From the NCBI GenBank assembly GCA_045612665.1, contig JAZKZO010000049.1, positions 1-15,656 of the forward strand: DNA of 15,656 bases, given 5' to 3'. Both the position numbers and the translations under genes were made by a program. Below are positions 1 through 6,830 of this stretch, piece by piece. The notes below the pieces were generated by a model. The model did not search any database and was not told the origin of the DNA. It saw only the letters and a list, made by a program, of their open reading frames with translations. The stretch is from RGIG2000 sp045612665. Lineage in GTDB: Bacteria > Bacillota > Clostridia > Oscillospirales > CAG-272. How positions within the stretch are numbered: the stretch's first letter is position 1; each line of letters opens with the position of its first letter.

Positions 1-809
1 TTGAGCTTAACAAGCTGTACTCTGCCCTTATTGAAGCTATCGAACTTCCAGCTTGTTCTAGCCTTTACACCCTTGTATGAAAGGATATGGTTCTTAAGCT
101 CGCTATAATAGCTCTTTACTGTATCGTCTGCTTGGATTACGTTAGCCTTAAAGCTACGGCTATATCTGATATCAAGCTCGTTGCCGTTGCCATCAACGTA
201 TGTTGGAACAACTACTACTGCTGGCTCTTCAGCAACCTCTTCGGCTACTTCCTCAACAACCTCTTCAACAGGTGCTACGATAGCAGGTGCCTTCTTAACG
301 TCATTTGCATCAGCCTTAAGAATCTTGATAAGTCCCTTTTGAACGAGAGCATCAGTTTCCTCGTATGGATGAGCAGCTACGTAGTCAACAGTCTTAGCCT
401 TTTCGTCAAGCTCGATACCGAGCTTAGCCATAAGGATATCTACAAGCTCCTTAGCCTTTCTAAGACCAAGTCCGCTCTTAATCTTAACGAGCATAGGAAC
501 GTCCTCGAAAATCTTGGAATCCATAGCATCGTGATGGTATTTAGCCTTATCAAACTCGTTTGGATCGAGTGCGATGTACATGCAAATTGTCTTGCCACGA
601 ATCTTAAGCTTAACAAGCTGATCTCTACCTCTGTTGTAGCTATCGAACTTCCAGCTGATTCTTGACTTAACTCCCTTATATGAAAGGAGATGATTCTTAA
701 GCTCGCTATAGAATTCCTTAACGTTATCCTCACCTTGGATCACGTTAGCAGTAAAGCTACGGCTATATCTAATATCAAGCTCATTTCCGTTACCGTCTAT
801 ATATGTAGG
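1..809 (-). repeat. In-frame direct repeat (two copies, offset 603 bp)
   Basis: Bases 1-206 and 604-809 are diverged direct copies at an offset of 603 bp (201 codons), for example the shared strings AGCTTAACAAGCTG and AAAGCTACGGCTATATCT. They encode two copies of the same domain in the minus-strand gene. The second copy is cut off by the window edge. Protein similarity is higher than DNA similarity, which points to an old duplication kept by selection. Confidence 0.85.
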
Positions 810-1580
810 AACGATTACAGGTTCAACAACAACTTCCTCTTCTGCTTGAGCGGCGGGCTCCTCAGCAACCACTTCCTCAGCGGGCGCTTCAAGTTCAACC
901 TCTTCTTCTACTGCAACGTAAGGTGTAGCCTCTTCTTCAGGTGCTTCCTCGATAGCCTCTTCAGGTGTTTCCTCGATAGCCTCTTCCTCGGCAGGCTCTT
1001 CTGGGGCAACCTTATCCCAGCCCTCACGAACAGGATAAAGCTCTACTGTAAGAACGCTCTTTTCATCCTCGGACAAGTTAACAAGAGGTCCGTCAGCTGG
1101 ATCAAGCGCCCAACCGAGAACTGCCTCTCCGTTAGCATTTTCAGGTACATCAATAGAAAGAGGACAAACAGTCTTAGTAAGCTCGTTACCGTTATCGTCA
1201 AGATATACGAATTCAACTACCGCATTAGCCTCGTCAACGGAAACGCCAACCATAGGCTTTTCCCAAACTGCATAAAGCTCAGTTGTCTTCCAAAGACGAA
1301 TGGTCTTTTTGCCAAGACGCTTTTCGCCGTCCTCGTCAAAGCTCCAACCAACAAACTTCTTGCCGGTCTTGTTAGCGGAATTAAGGTTAACCTTTCTTCC
1401 CCAGCCGAATTTGTCGTGTGCCATTTCGAAATCTGTGTCAGGGTCGATATAAACAATCTCCCTCTTTGTTGCGAGCAACACGATGAAAACAAAAGCAATC
1501 ACAAATGCTGCCGCTGCAATAATCAATCCGTAACCGCCGTTTAACAGATTGAAAGCCATCAATACGTTTAATAATGCCAT
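1..1580 (-). CDS. Membrane-anchored protein with InlB-like repeat and duplicated unknown domain (3' end missing)
   Basis: Function unknown. The frame is open from ATG at 1580 to the left edge (526 full codons), so the C-terminus is missing. The start is set by GGAGG at 1588-1592, 7 nt upstream. Residues 17-37 form one hydrophobic membrane segment followed by TKRE, so the rest could lie on either face. Residues about 43-108 resemble a Listeria-Bacteroides/InlB-type repeat (FVGWSFDEDG at 76-85, AVWEK at 104-108). Residues about 190-255 are a Glu/Ala/Pro/Val-rich acidic linker. A domain starting PTYIDGNGNELDIRYSRSF runs from 258 to about 392 and restarts at 459 after a second acidic linker, a period of exactly 201 codons. 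Inside copy 1, GLGLRKAKELV (370-380) resembles the ribosomal L7/L12 C-terminal domain. No enzymatic motif is seen. Inference: a surface or scaffold protein. The coding call is secure, the function is not. Confidence 0.85.
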   Translation of the reverse strand, partial: MALLNVLMAFNLLNGGYGLIIAAAAFVIAFVFIVLLATKREIVYIDPDTDFEMAHDKFGWGRKVNLNSANKTGKKFVGWSFDEDGEKRLGKKTIRLWKTTELYAVWEKPMVGVSVDEANAVVEFVYLDDNGNELTKTVCPLSIDVPENANGEAVLGWALDPADGPLVNLSEDEKSVLTVELYPVREGWDKVAPEEPAEEEAIEETPEEAIEEAPEEEATPYVAVEEEVELEAPAEEVVAEEPAAQAEEEVVVEPVIVPTYIDGNGNELDIRYSRSFTANVIQGEDNVKEFYSELKNHLLSYKGVKSRISWKFDSYNRGRDQLVKLKIRGKTICMYIALDPNEFDKAKYHHDAMDSKIFEDVPMLVKIKSGLGLRKAKELVDILMAKLGIELDEKAKTVDYVAAHPYEETDALVQKGLIKILKADANDVKKAPAIVAPVEEVVEEVAEEVAEEPAVVVVPTYVDGNGNELDIRYSRSFKANVIQADDTVKSYYSELKNHILSYKGVKARTSWKFDSFNKGRVQLVKL

Positions 1581-1621
1581 TTTTGAACCTCCGTACGCAT
1601 TTCTTTTATTGATATATGCTT

Positions 1622-1651
1622 ATTATACAACATTTATTAGACACTTGTCAA
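1622..1651 (-). promoter_or_regulatory. Sigma-A type promoter of the left-edge membrane protein gene
   Basis: On the minus strand, TTGACA (1646-1651) and TATAAT (1622-1627) are both perfect consensus, separated by 18 nt. The -10 box lies about 40 nt upstream of the ATG at 1580, leaving a short leader that contains the GGAGG. Confidence 0.8.
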
Positions 1652-1801
1652 TAAGTTTTTGGATTTTTTGAGAGTGTTTTCCGTGAAATTTTGATACATT
1701 CCCCGACCAAATTAAAATTTTGCACGATTTTCGCCTTCATTTCACGAAAATCTCAAATGCTTCAATTTTATATTTTCGGACAAGCTTTTTCGTATAGGTA
1801 C

Positions 1802-1830
1802 TTGATTTTTTTGGCAATATAGTGTAGAAT
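1802..1830 (+). promoter_or_regulatory. Promoter of glyA
   Basis: TTGATT (1802-1807), 17 nt, TAGAAT (1825-1830). The expected transcription start is near 1837. This lies past the in-frame ATG at 1835, so the usable start is the later ATG at 1868. Confidence 0.65.
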
Positions 1831-1867
1831 ATTTATGTTGAAAAATAATTTCACAAGGAGAATAAAA

Positions 1868-3109
1868 ATGGTTTCTGAAGTAATCAGTAAAATCACAGGC
1901 TATGACAAGGAGGTTGGCGAGGCAATCGCTTCCGAGCTCGGCAGACAAAAAAGAGGTCTTGAGCTTATCGCCTCCGAAAACTTGGTGTCCGAGGCAGTTA
2001 TGCTCACAATGGGCACTCCACTTACTAACAAATATGCAGAGGGATACCCTGCAAAGAGATACTACGGTGGATGCGAATGCGTTGACGTGGTTGAAAAGCT
2101 TGCTATTGACAGAGCTTGCGAGCTTTTTGGCGCTGAGCATGCAAACGTTCAGCCACACAGCGGTGCACAGGCTAACACAGCAGTTTATTTTGCTCTTATT
2201 AAGCCGGGCGACACAGTAATGGGTATGAACCTCGCTCACGGCGGACATCTTACACACGGTAGCCCCGTTAACCTTTCAGGTAGCTACTACAACTTCGTTC
2301 CTTACGGAGTAAACGACGACGGATTTATCGACTACGACGAGTTTGAAAAGAAGGCTAAGGAATGTCAGCCTAAGCTCATCGTTGCAGGTGCTTCCGCTTA
2401 TCCAAGAGTTATCGATTTCAAGAGAATTTCCGAGATTGCAAAGAGCGTTGGCGCATACTTCATGGTAGATATGGCTCATATTGCAGGACTTGTTGCTGCA
2501 GGCTTGCATCCATCACCTGTTCCATATGCTGACGTTGTTACAACCACAACTCACAAGACACTCAGAGGTCCTCGTGGCGGTCTTATCCTTTGCCGTGAGG
2601 AGCTTGCAAAGGCTATCGACAAGGCTATATTCCCAGGAACACAGGGTGGTCCTCTTATGCACATTATCGCTTCAAAGGCAGTTTGCTTTGGCGAGGCGCT
2701 CAAGCCCGAATTCAAGGAATATCAGGCTCAAATTGTTAAAAATGCAAAGACTCTTGCCGACACACTTCTTAGCGAGGGCTTTGATCTCGTATCAGGCGGT
2801 ACTGACAACCACCTTATGCTTCTTGACCTTCGCCCATTCGGCATCACAGGTAAGGAGCTTGAAAAGCGTCTTGACGAGTGCTATATCACAGTTAACAAGA
2901 ACGCAATTCCTAACGACCCTGAAAAGCCATTCGTTACAAGTGGCGTAAGAATCGGTACTCCTGCAGTTACCTCAAGAGGTCTTAAGGAAGAGGATATGGT
3001 TGTTCTCGGTAAGCTCATTAAGCTTTGCGCTACCGAATTCGAGGAAAAGGCAGATTATATCCGTGCTGAGGTTACAAAAATCTGCGAAAAGTATCCTATT
3101 TACGACTAA
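1868..3109 (+). CDS. glyA: Serine hydroxymethyltransferase
   Basis: Cytosolic PLP enzyme that interconverts serine and glycine while loading a one-carbon unit on tetrahydrofolate. The protein is 413 aa, the usual bacterial length. Family signatures run in order: LIASENLVS (33-41), YAEGYPAKRYYGG (56-68), QPHSGAQAN (95-103), VDMAHIAGL (200-208), and the Schiff-base lysine in TTTTHKTLRGPRGG (Lys230). The start at 1868 is chosen because AAGGAG sits just upstream and Lys230 then matches the family numbering; the in-frame ATG at 1835 falls at or before the predicted transcript start. The stop codon overlaps the next gene as TAATG, so the Fur-family gene is likely translationally coupled. It may supply folate one-carbon units in this anaerobe (inference). 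Identification is very secure. Confidence 0.97.
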   Translation: MVSEVISKITGYDKEVGEAIASELGRQKRGLELIASENLVSEAVMLTMGTPLTNKYAEGYPAKRYYGGCECVDVVEKLAIDRACELFGAEHANVQPHSGAQANTAVYFALIKPGDTVMGMNLAHGGHLTHGSPVNLSGSYYNFVPYGVNDDGFIDYDEFEKKAKECQPKLIVAGASAYPRVIDFKRISEIAKSVGAYFMVDMAHIAGLVAAGLHPSPVPYADVVTTTTHKTLRGPRGGLILCREELAKAIDKAIFPGTQGGPLMHIIASKAVCFGEALKPEFKEYQAQIVKNAKTLADTLLSEGFDLVSGGTDNHLMLLDLRPFGITGKELEKRLDECYITVNKNAIPNDPEKPFVTSGVRIGTPAVTSRGLKEEDMVVLGKLIKLCATEFEEKADYIRAEVTKICEKYPIYD

Positions 3110-3552
3110 TGGCATCAGAATATAAAACTAAGCAGCGCGCTGTTATTCTCGACTTTTTGAAGGAAAACAGTGCGCATGTTTGTGCAAGAGATATCGCCCT
3201 TCACCTCGATGAGCTGGGAATCAAGGTCGGCATTGCGACGGTTTATCGCACGCTCGACAGGCTTTGCGAGCAGGGTGTTGTTAGAAAATTCGTAATCGAT
3301 GAGCGTAGTGGTGCTTGCTATCAATACGTACAGGACGCTGAGTGCAACGAGCATTTTCATCTCAAGTGCGTAAATTGCGGTGCGCTAGTTCATATGAGCT
3401 GCGGATTTTTGAAAAAAATGGAGGAGCATATTTTTGACGAGCACGGATTCACCGTCAGCTCGGGGAAAACTGTAATTTACGGTCTATGCTCTAAATGCAA
3501 CGGCAAGGGACACGGCTCGCACAGTCATGAGTGCACCTGCCACGAGCATTGA
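3109..3552 (+). CDS. Fur-family metal-dependent transcriptional regulator (Fur/PerR/Zur type)
   Basis: DNA-binding repressor family that senses Fe, Zn, Mn or peroxide. The 147 aa match the family length. An N-terminal winged helix includes IATVYRTLDRLCEQGVV (42-58), the Fur recognition helix. The dimerisation and metal domain has HFH (82-84) and two structural-zinc CxxC pairs, CVNC (87-90) and CSKC (127-130). The C-terminus is odd: after CSKC a Gly/His/Cys tail (GHGSHSHECTCHEH) could bind more metal. The ATG overlaps the glyA stop and there is no good Shine-Dalgarno of its own, which suggests coupling to glyA translation. Subtype cannot be settled by eye, so no symbol is given. No convincing terminator follows; the next promoter begins within 40 nt. 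The stop is TGA. Confidence 0.93.
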   Translation: MASEYKTKQRAVILDFLKENSAHVCARDIALHLDELGIKVGIATVYRTLDRLCEQGVVRKFVIDERSGACYQYVQDAECNEHFHLKCVNCGALVHMSCGFLKKMEEHIFDEHGFTVSSGKTVIYGLCSKCNGKGHGSHSHECTCHEH

Positions 3553-3585
3553 TTTTGCATTTTTTTGAAAATTTTCATTTTTCTA

Positions 3586-3614
3586 TTGATTTTTCAAAAT
3601 ATTTGTGATAAAAT
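3586..3614 (+). promoter_or_regulatory. Promoter of secG
   Basis: TTGATT (3586-3591), 17 nt, TAAAAT (3609-3614), about 48 nt before the secG start. It separates secG from the glyA/Fur-family unit. Confidence 0.65.
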
Positions 3615-3661
3615 AACTTTCGCTATTAAACTATTATCCTACGAATGGAGGAAAAATAAAG

Positions 3662-3961
3662 ATGACACTTAATATCATACTTGGTATTGTTCTTTTGGTT
3701 GCTGCGTTGTTTCTTGTTATCGCAGTTCTTATTCAAAGCGGAAAATCCAAGGGCGTTTCAAGCACCATTTCAGGTGGAAGCTCCGAAACATATTTCGGCA
3801 AGAACAAGGGAACTTCTCTTGACAAGAAGCTTGCAATTCTCACAATCGTGGTTGCAGTAATCTTCATGGTAGTTGCTCTCGTTGTTTACATTGCACAGCC
3901 CTTTACCGATTACTACGGATGGCTCTTTGACAGACTCGGCATTTCAGTTAGTGGAAGCTAA
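3662..3961 (+). CDS. secG: Preprotein translocase subunit SecG
   Basis: Small membrane subunit of the SecYEG export channel. The 99 aa protein has the SecG pattern: hydrophobic segment 1 (about 3-24), a cytoplasmic loop with the typical VLIQSGKSKGVSSTISGG run (22-39) and TYFGKNKGTSLDKKL, then hydrophobic segment 2 (about 56-78). GGAGG at 3647-3651 lies 10 nt before the ATG. A strong hairpin terminator follows 7 nt after the stop. secG next to rnr is a common Gram-positive arrangement; here they are separated by a terminator and a tandem-repeat block, and no smpB or tmRNA gene follows rnr. The last 20 or so residues after the second membrane segment are a short extension without a recognised motif. 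Confidence 0.95.
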   Translation: MTLNIILGIVLLVAALFLVIAVLIQSGKSKGVSSTISGGSSETYFGKNKGTSLDKKLAILTIVVAVIFMVVALVVYIAQPFTDYYGWLFDRLGISVSGS

Positions 3962-3967
3962 GAAATC

Positions 3968-4004
3968 AAACCGCTTTGGATTATCCAAGGCGGTTTTATT
4001 TTTT
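3968..4004 (+). terminator. Rho-independent terminator of secG
   Basis: Stem AAACCGCTTTGGA (3968-3980) pairs with 3984-3996 (12 Watson-Crick pairs plus one G-U) around a 3-nt loop, followed by a T-rich run to 4004. The first repeat unit begins directly after it at 4005. Confidence 0.9.
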
Positions 4005-4336
4005 GGACAAGCGTCCAAGGCAATGTCCGATTTTGATACTTTTGTCGAAAAATTCACACGAAGCAATTTTCAACTCAGTATTTCAAACGGACAGGCGCCC
4101 AAGGTAATATCCGCGATTGATACTCTTGTCGAAAAATCCACACGAAGCAATTTTCTTCCAACACTTTAACGGGCAAGCGCCCAAGGTGATGTCCGCGTTT
4201 GACACCTTTGCTTGAAAGAAACTCACGAAGCAATTTTCAACTCAGCATTTCAAACGGACAAGCGCCCGAGGCAATATCCGCTCTCGACACTATTGTCGAA
4301 AAAACCACACGAAGCAGTTTTCACTTATCTTTTAAC
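4005..4336. repeat. Four imperfect tandem repeats (81-85 bp) with conserved hairpins, between secG and rnr
   Basis: Units at 4005-4088, 4089-4170, 4171-4255 and 4256-4336. Each begins GGRCARGCGYCC, continues with AAGG or GAGG and RTRTCCG, then a TYGAYA-(4 nt)-TGTCGA segment, and ends with CACGAAGCARTTTTC plus a variable tail ending in AAC. Unit lengths of 84, 82, 85 and 81 bp do not keep a reading frame, which argues against coding. The first block can form GGAC/GTCC or GGGC/GCCC stems and the middle block a 6-bp stem, perfect in unit 4 (TCGACA/TGTCGA) and with G-U pairs in units 1 and 2. The block fills the secG-rnr gap and ends 11 nt before the rnr start, so it would be the rnr 5' leader in any read-through transcript. 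Family unknown; probably dispersed in the genome (inference). Confidence 0.85.
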
Positions 4337-4347
4337 AAAGGATATCT

Positions 4348-6636
4348 ATGAACAAAGAAATTAAAGAACAAATTTTAAGCATAATTTCCTCTGAATTCTA
4401 CTCTCCTCTTTCCCCTGACGAGCTTTTCAATCTCGTTATGTCGGGCAAGGAGCATCTTGTAAAGGAGTTTTTCAAGACCCTTTGCGAAATGGAAGAGAAT
4501 TTTGAGATATTTGTTTCCAAAAAAGGAAAAATTTCGCTACCCGAAGAGGGACTTTTCGTGCGTGGCACATTTTCCTCATCATCACACGGAAAATTCGGAT
4601 TCATTTCAAGCGACGAGGGAGAGTTTTTCGTTCCACCGCAATTCAGATGCGGGGTTATGAACGGAGATAAGGTTGTCGCAAAGCGAATTTCACCGAAATC
4701 AAGATACTACGGCAAGGGCAACGAGGTTGAAATCGTTGCGGTAAGCGAGCGCGGAATTGTCGAATTTACAGGCGAATTCGAGGGCTTTTCAAACAAGGGA
4801 AGGCTATTTGGCGAGGTGCGCCCCGACTCCGATAAGCTTGATTTCGTAGCCACGGTTGTCGGTAGCTCCGTAATGGCAAAAACAGGCGACAAGGTCGTTT
4901 GTAAAATTACAAAATACCCCCTCTTTGATGGAGATAGAATTTGCGTAAAGGTTACCGATTGCCTTGGCAAGCACACCTCAAAGGAAGCAAATTACCGTGC
5001 GATTTTGCGTGAGCATTCAATCCCATCTTATTTTGACGATATAATTTTAAAGGAAGCCGAGGACGCTTCAAGCGAGCCAATTAGCGACGACGGTCGTGTT
5101 GACCTACGCGACAGGTGCATTTTTACAATAGACAGTGAGAGCGCAAAGGACCTCGACGATGCCATTTCTATTGAAAAAACAGACACAGGGTACGTCCTTG
5201 GCGTTCACATTGCCGATGTTTCGCATTATGTGCGCGAGGGCTCGTTGCTTGATAACGAGGCTATGTCGCGCGGTACAAGCGTGTATTTCACCGACAAGGT
5301 TGTGCCAATGCTACCTAGTGCGCTTTCAAACGGAGCGTGCTCGCTCAACGGTGGCGTTGACAGATATGCATTGAGTGCGCTTATCACTCTTGATATGCAA
5401 GGCAACATAAAGGACACTCGTCTTTGCAACAGTATTATAAATTCAAAGGCGCGCGGTGTTTACAGCGAGCTAAACGATATAATCGACAACGGTGAAAATA
5501 GCGAATTTTATGCAAAATATCGACACATTGTCAGGGATTTTGAAAAAATGCTTGAGCTTTATCGCATTTTAAAGGACAAGAGTGAGCGCGCAGGTGCTAT
5601 GGACCTTGAAAGCGACGAGGCAGAGATAATTCTCGATGAAGGCGGTCATCCTATCGAGATTGTAAAGCGCGAAAGAGGCGAAAGCGAGAAGCTAATCGAG
5701 CAATTTATGCTTTGCGCCAACCGTGCCGTTGCCGAATTTTTATACAAGCATAGCTTGCCCTGTGTGTACCGTGTACACGAAAATCCCGATCCCGACAAAA
5801 TTCGCGCCTTCTCTATCTTTGCATCAAATCTCGGTATTGACACCTCATCCATCAAGGATGTTGAAAGCGTAACTCCACTTGACCTTGCCAAGGTGCTTGA
5901 AAGCGCAAGAGAAAAGGACAAGGCGGATGTGATTTCAAGCGTGCTTTTGCGTTCTCTTATGAAGGCAAAATATTTACACGAGCCAAAGGGGCATTTCGGT
6001 CTTGCGACCAAGCTATATTGCCACTTTACCTCTCCTATCAGGCGTTATCCCGACCTGACGGTTCACAGAATTGTAAAGAAATATCTTGAGGGATGTGTCG
6101 ATAAATCGAGTGTTTCCAAGCTTTGCGCCCTTGCCGAGCGTTCTGCTAAGCGTTCGAGCGAGAACGAGCTTCGTGCACTCTATGCCGAGCGAGAAATCGA
6201 CGAGCTTTACAAGGCTGTTTATATGGGAGATTTTATCGGTGAGGAAATGGATGCGACTATATCTAGCGTTACCTCGTTTGGATTTTTTGCCAAATGCGAC
6301 AATCTTTGCGAGGGTCTTGTGCCTATTGCATCGCTTGGCGCGCCATTCTACTTTGACGAGGCTAGCCTAACTCTCTCCTCGGGCAGGCGTACCTTTGCAC
6401 TCGGACAAAGAGTAAAAATCAAGGTTGTCGATAGCGATGTTGTTACAAGACGCGTTACCTTTGCTCTTGTCAGCTGTGATGAGGCGGACTCTACTCCGTC
6501 CGTTCCGTTCAACCGTCCTGCGACTGTGAAAAAGAGCTCCAAGAGCTCACACACTCATCACTCCTCAAAGCCAAAGCACAAAAAATCAGCTCATTCGAGG
6601 AAAAGTCATTCCCACAAGGGACGAGGCAAAAGATAA
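4348..6636 (+). CDS. rnr: Ribonuclease R (3'-5' exoribonuclease)
   Basis: Processive hydrolytic exonuclease that degrades structured RNA; known roles in the family include mRNA and rRNA turnover and tmRNA-linked decay. 762 aa, normal for the family. Order: N-terminal helix-turn-helix-like region (about 1-65), two cold-shock OB domains (about 66-210), the RNB catalytic domain from about 250 with the metal-binding cluster IDSESAKDLDDA (Asp262, 268, 270, 271) and the CHFTSPIRRYPDL motif, then an S1 domain (about 630-705, including DATISSVTSFGFF). The last 36 or so residues are a Lys/Ser/His-rich basic tail, as in many RNase R proteins. The start is supported by AAAGGA at 4338-4342, 5 nt upstream. 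No clear promoter lies between the repeat block and the ATG. smpB does not follow. Confidence 0.96.
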   Translation: MNKEIKEQILSIISSEFYSPLSPDELFNLVMSGKEHLVKEFFKTLCEMEENFEIFVSKKGKISLPEEGLFVRGTFSSSSHGKFGFISSDEGEFFVPPQFRCGVMNGDKVVAKRISPKSRYYGKGNEVEIVAVSERGIVEFTGEFEGFSNKGRLFGEVRPDSDKLDFVATVVGSSVMAKTGDKVVCKITKYPLFDGDRICVKVTDCLGKHTSKEANYRAILREHSIPSYFDDIILKEAEDASSEPISDDGRVDLRDRCIFTIDSESAKDLDDAISIEKTDTGYVLGVHIADVSHYVREGSLLDNEAMSRGTSVYFTDKVVPMLPSALSNGACSLNGGVDRYALSALITLDMQGNIKDTRLCNSIINSKARGVYSELNDIIDNGENSEFYAKYRHIVRDFEKMLELYRILKDKSERAGAMDLESDEAEIILDEGGHPIEIVKRERGESEKLIEQFMLCANRAVAEFLYKHSLPCVYRVHENPDPDKIRAFSIFASNLGIDTSSIKDVESVTPLDLAKVLESAREKDKADVISSVLLRSLMKAKYLHEPKGHFGLATKLYCHFTSPIRRYPDLTVHRIVKKYLEGCVDKSSVSKLCALAERSAKRSSENELRALYAEREIDELYKAVYMGDFIGEEMDATISSVTSFGFFAKCDNLCEGLVPIASLGAPFYFDEASLTLSSGRRTFALGQRVKIKVVDSDVVTRRVTFALVSCDEADSTPSVPFNRPATVKKSSKSSHTHHSSKPKHKKSAHSRKSHSHKGRGKR

Positions 6637-6653
6637 TTTTGTGAAAAAGTTAC

Positions 6654-6693
6654 AAAATCGCACGCAAGCACGTGCGATTTTCTCTTTATTTTT
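6654..6693 (+). terminator. Rho-independent terminator of rnr
   Basis: A perfect 11-bp stem AAAATCGCACG (6654-6664) pairs with 6671-6681 around the loop CAAGCA, followed by a T-rich tail to 6693. Confidence 0.88.
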
Positions 6694-6734
6694 AATAATT
6701 TTGTCAAAAACGAGAATTTTTTTCTAAAATTATA

Positions 6735-6763
6735 TTCCATTTTATAAAAAAGTATGATATACT
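6735..6763 (+). promoter_or_regulatory. Extended -10 promoter of ppdK
   Basis: TGATATACT gives an extended -10 (TATACT 6758-6763 with TG at 6755-6756). A weak -35 TTCCAT (6735-6740) lies 17 nt upstream. The predicted leader is about 60 nt, with GGAGG at 6818-6822, 8 nt before the ATG. Confidence 0.55.
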
Positions 6764-6830
6764 TACCTCGTACGCATACGCGGACAAGACATTCATTCGA
6801 TTATAATTATTTTTTATGGAGGTACTTTAA

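Noticed and set aside
87..1544. Long plus-strand open frames at 87-665 and 690-1544
   Set aside because: They are antisense to the minus-strand membrane protein gene, which has a promoter, RBS, membrane segment and in-frame domain duplication. The plus-strand translations show low-complexity Leu/Ser/Cys/Asn runs and no RBS.
1835..1867. Upstream in-frame ATG giving glyA 11 extra residues
   Set aside because: It lies at or before the transcription start predicted from TTGATT-17-TAGAAT, and AAGGAG is placed for the ATG at 1868.
1581..1867. Riboswitch or structured leader in the divergent glyA spacer
   Set aside because: Both leaders are only about 30-40 nt long by the predicted promoters, and I see no glycine, folate or SAM aptamer-like conserved core; the rest is AT-rich with no strong dyad.
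3873..4169. Open frame running from the end of secG into the repeat block, giving a repetitive peptide
   Set aside because: It starts inside secG in another frame, crosses a strong terminator, has no RBS, and unit lengths of 82, 85 and 81 bp break the frame.
4005..4336. CRISPR array
   Set aside because: Whole units of about 83 bp are similar along most of their length; there are no short exact repeats alternating with unique spacers and no cas genes.
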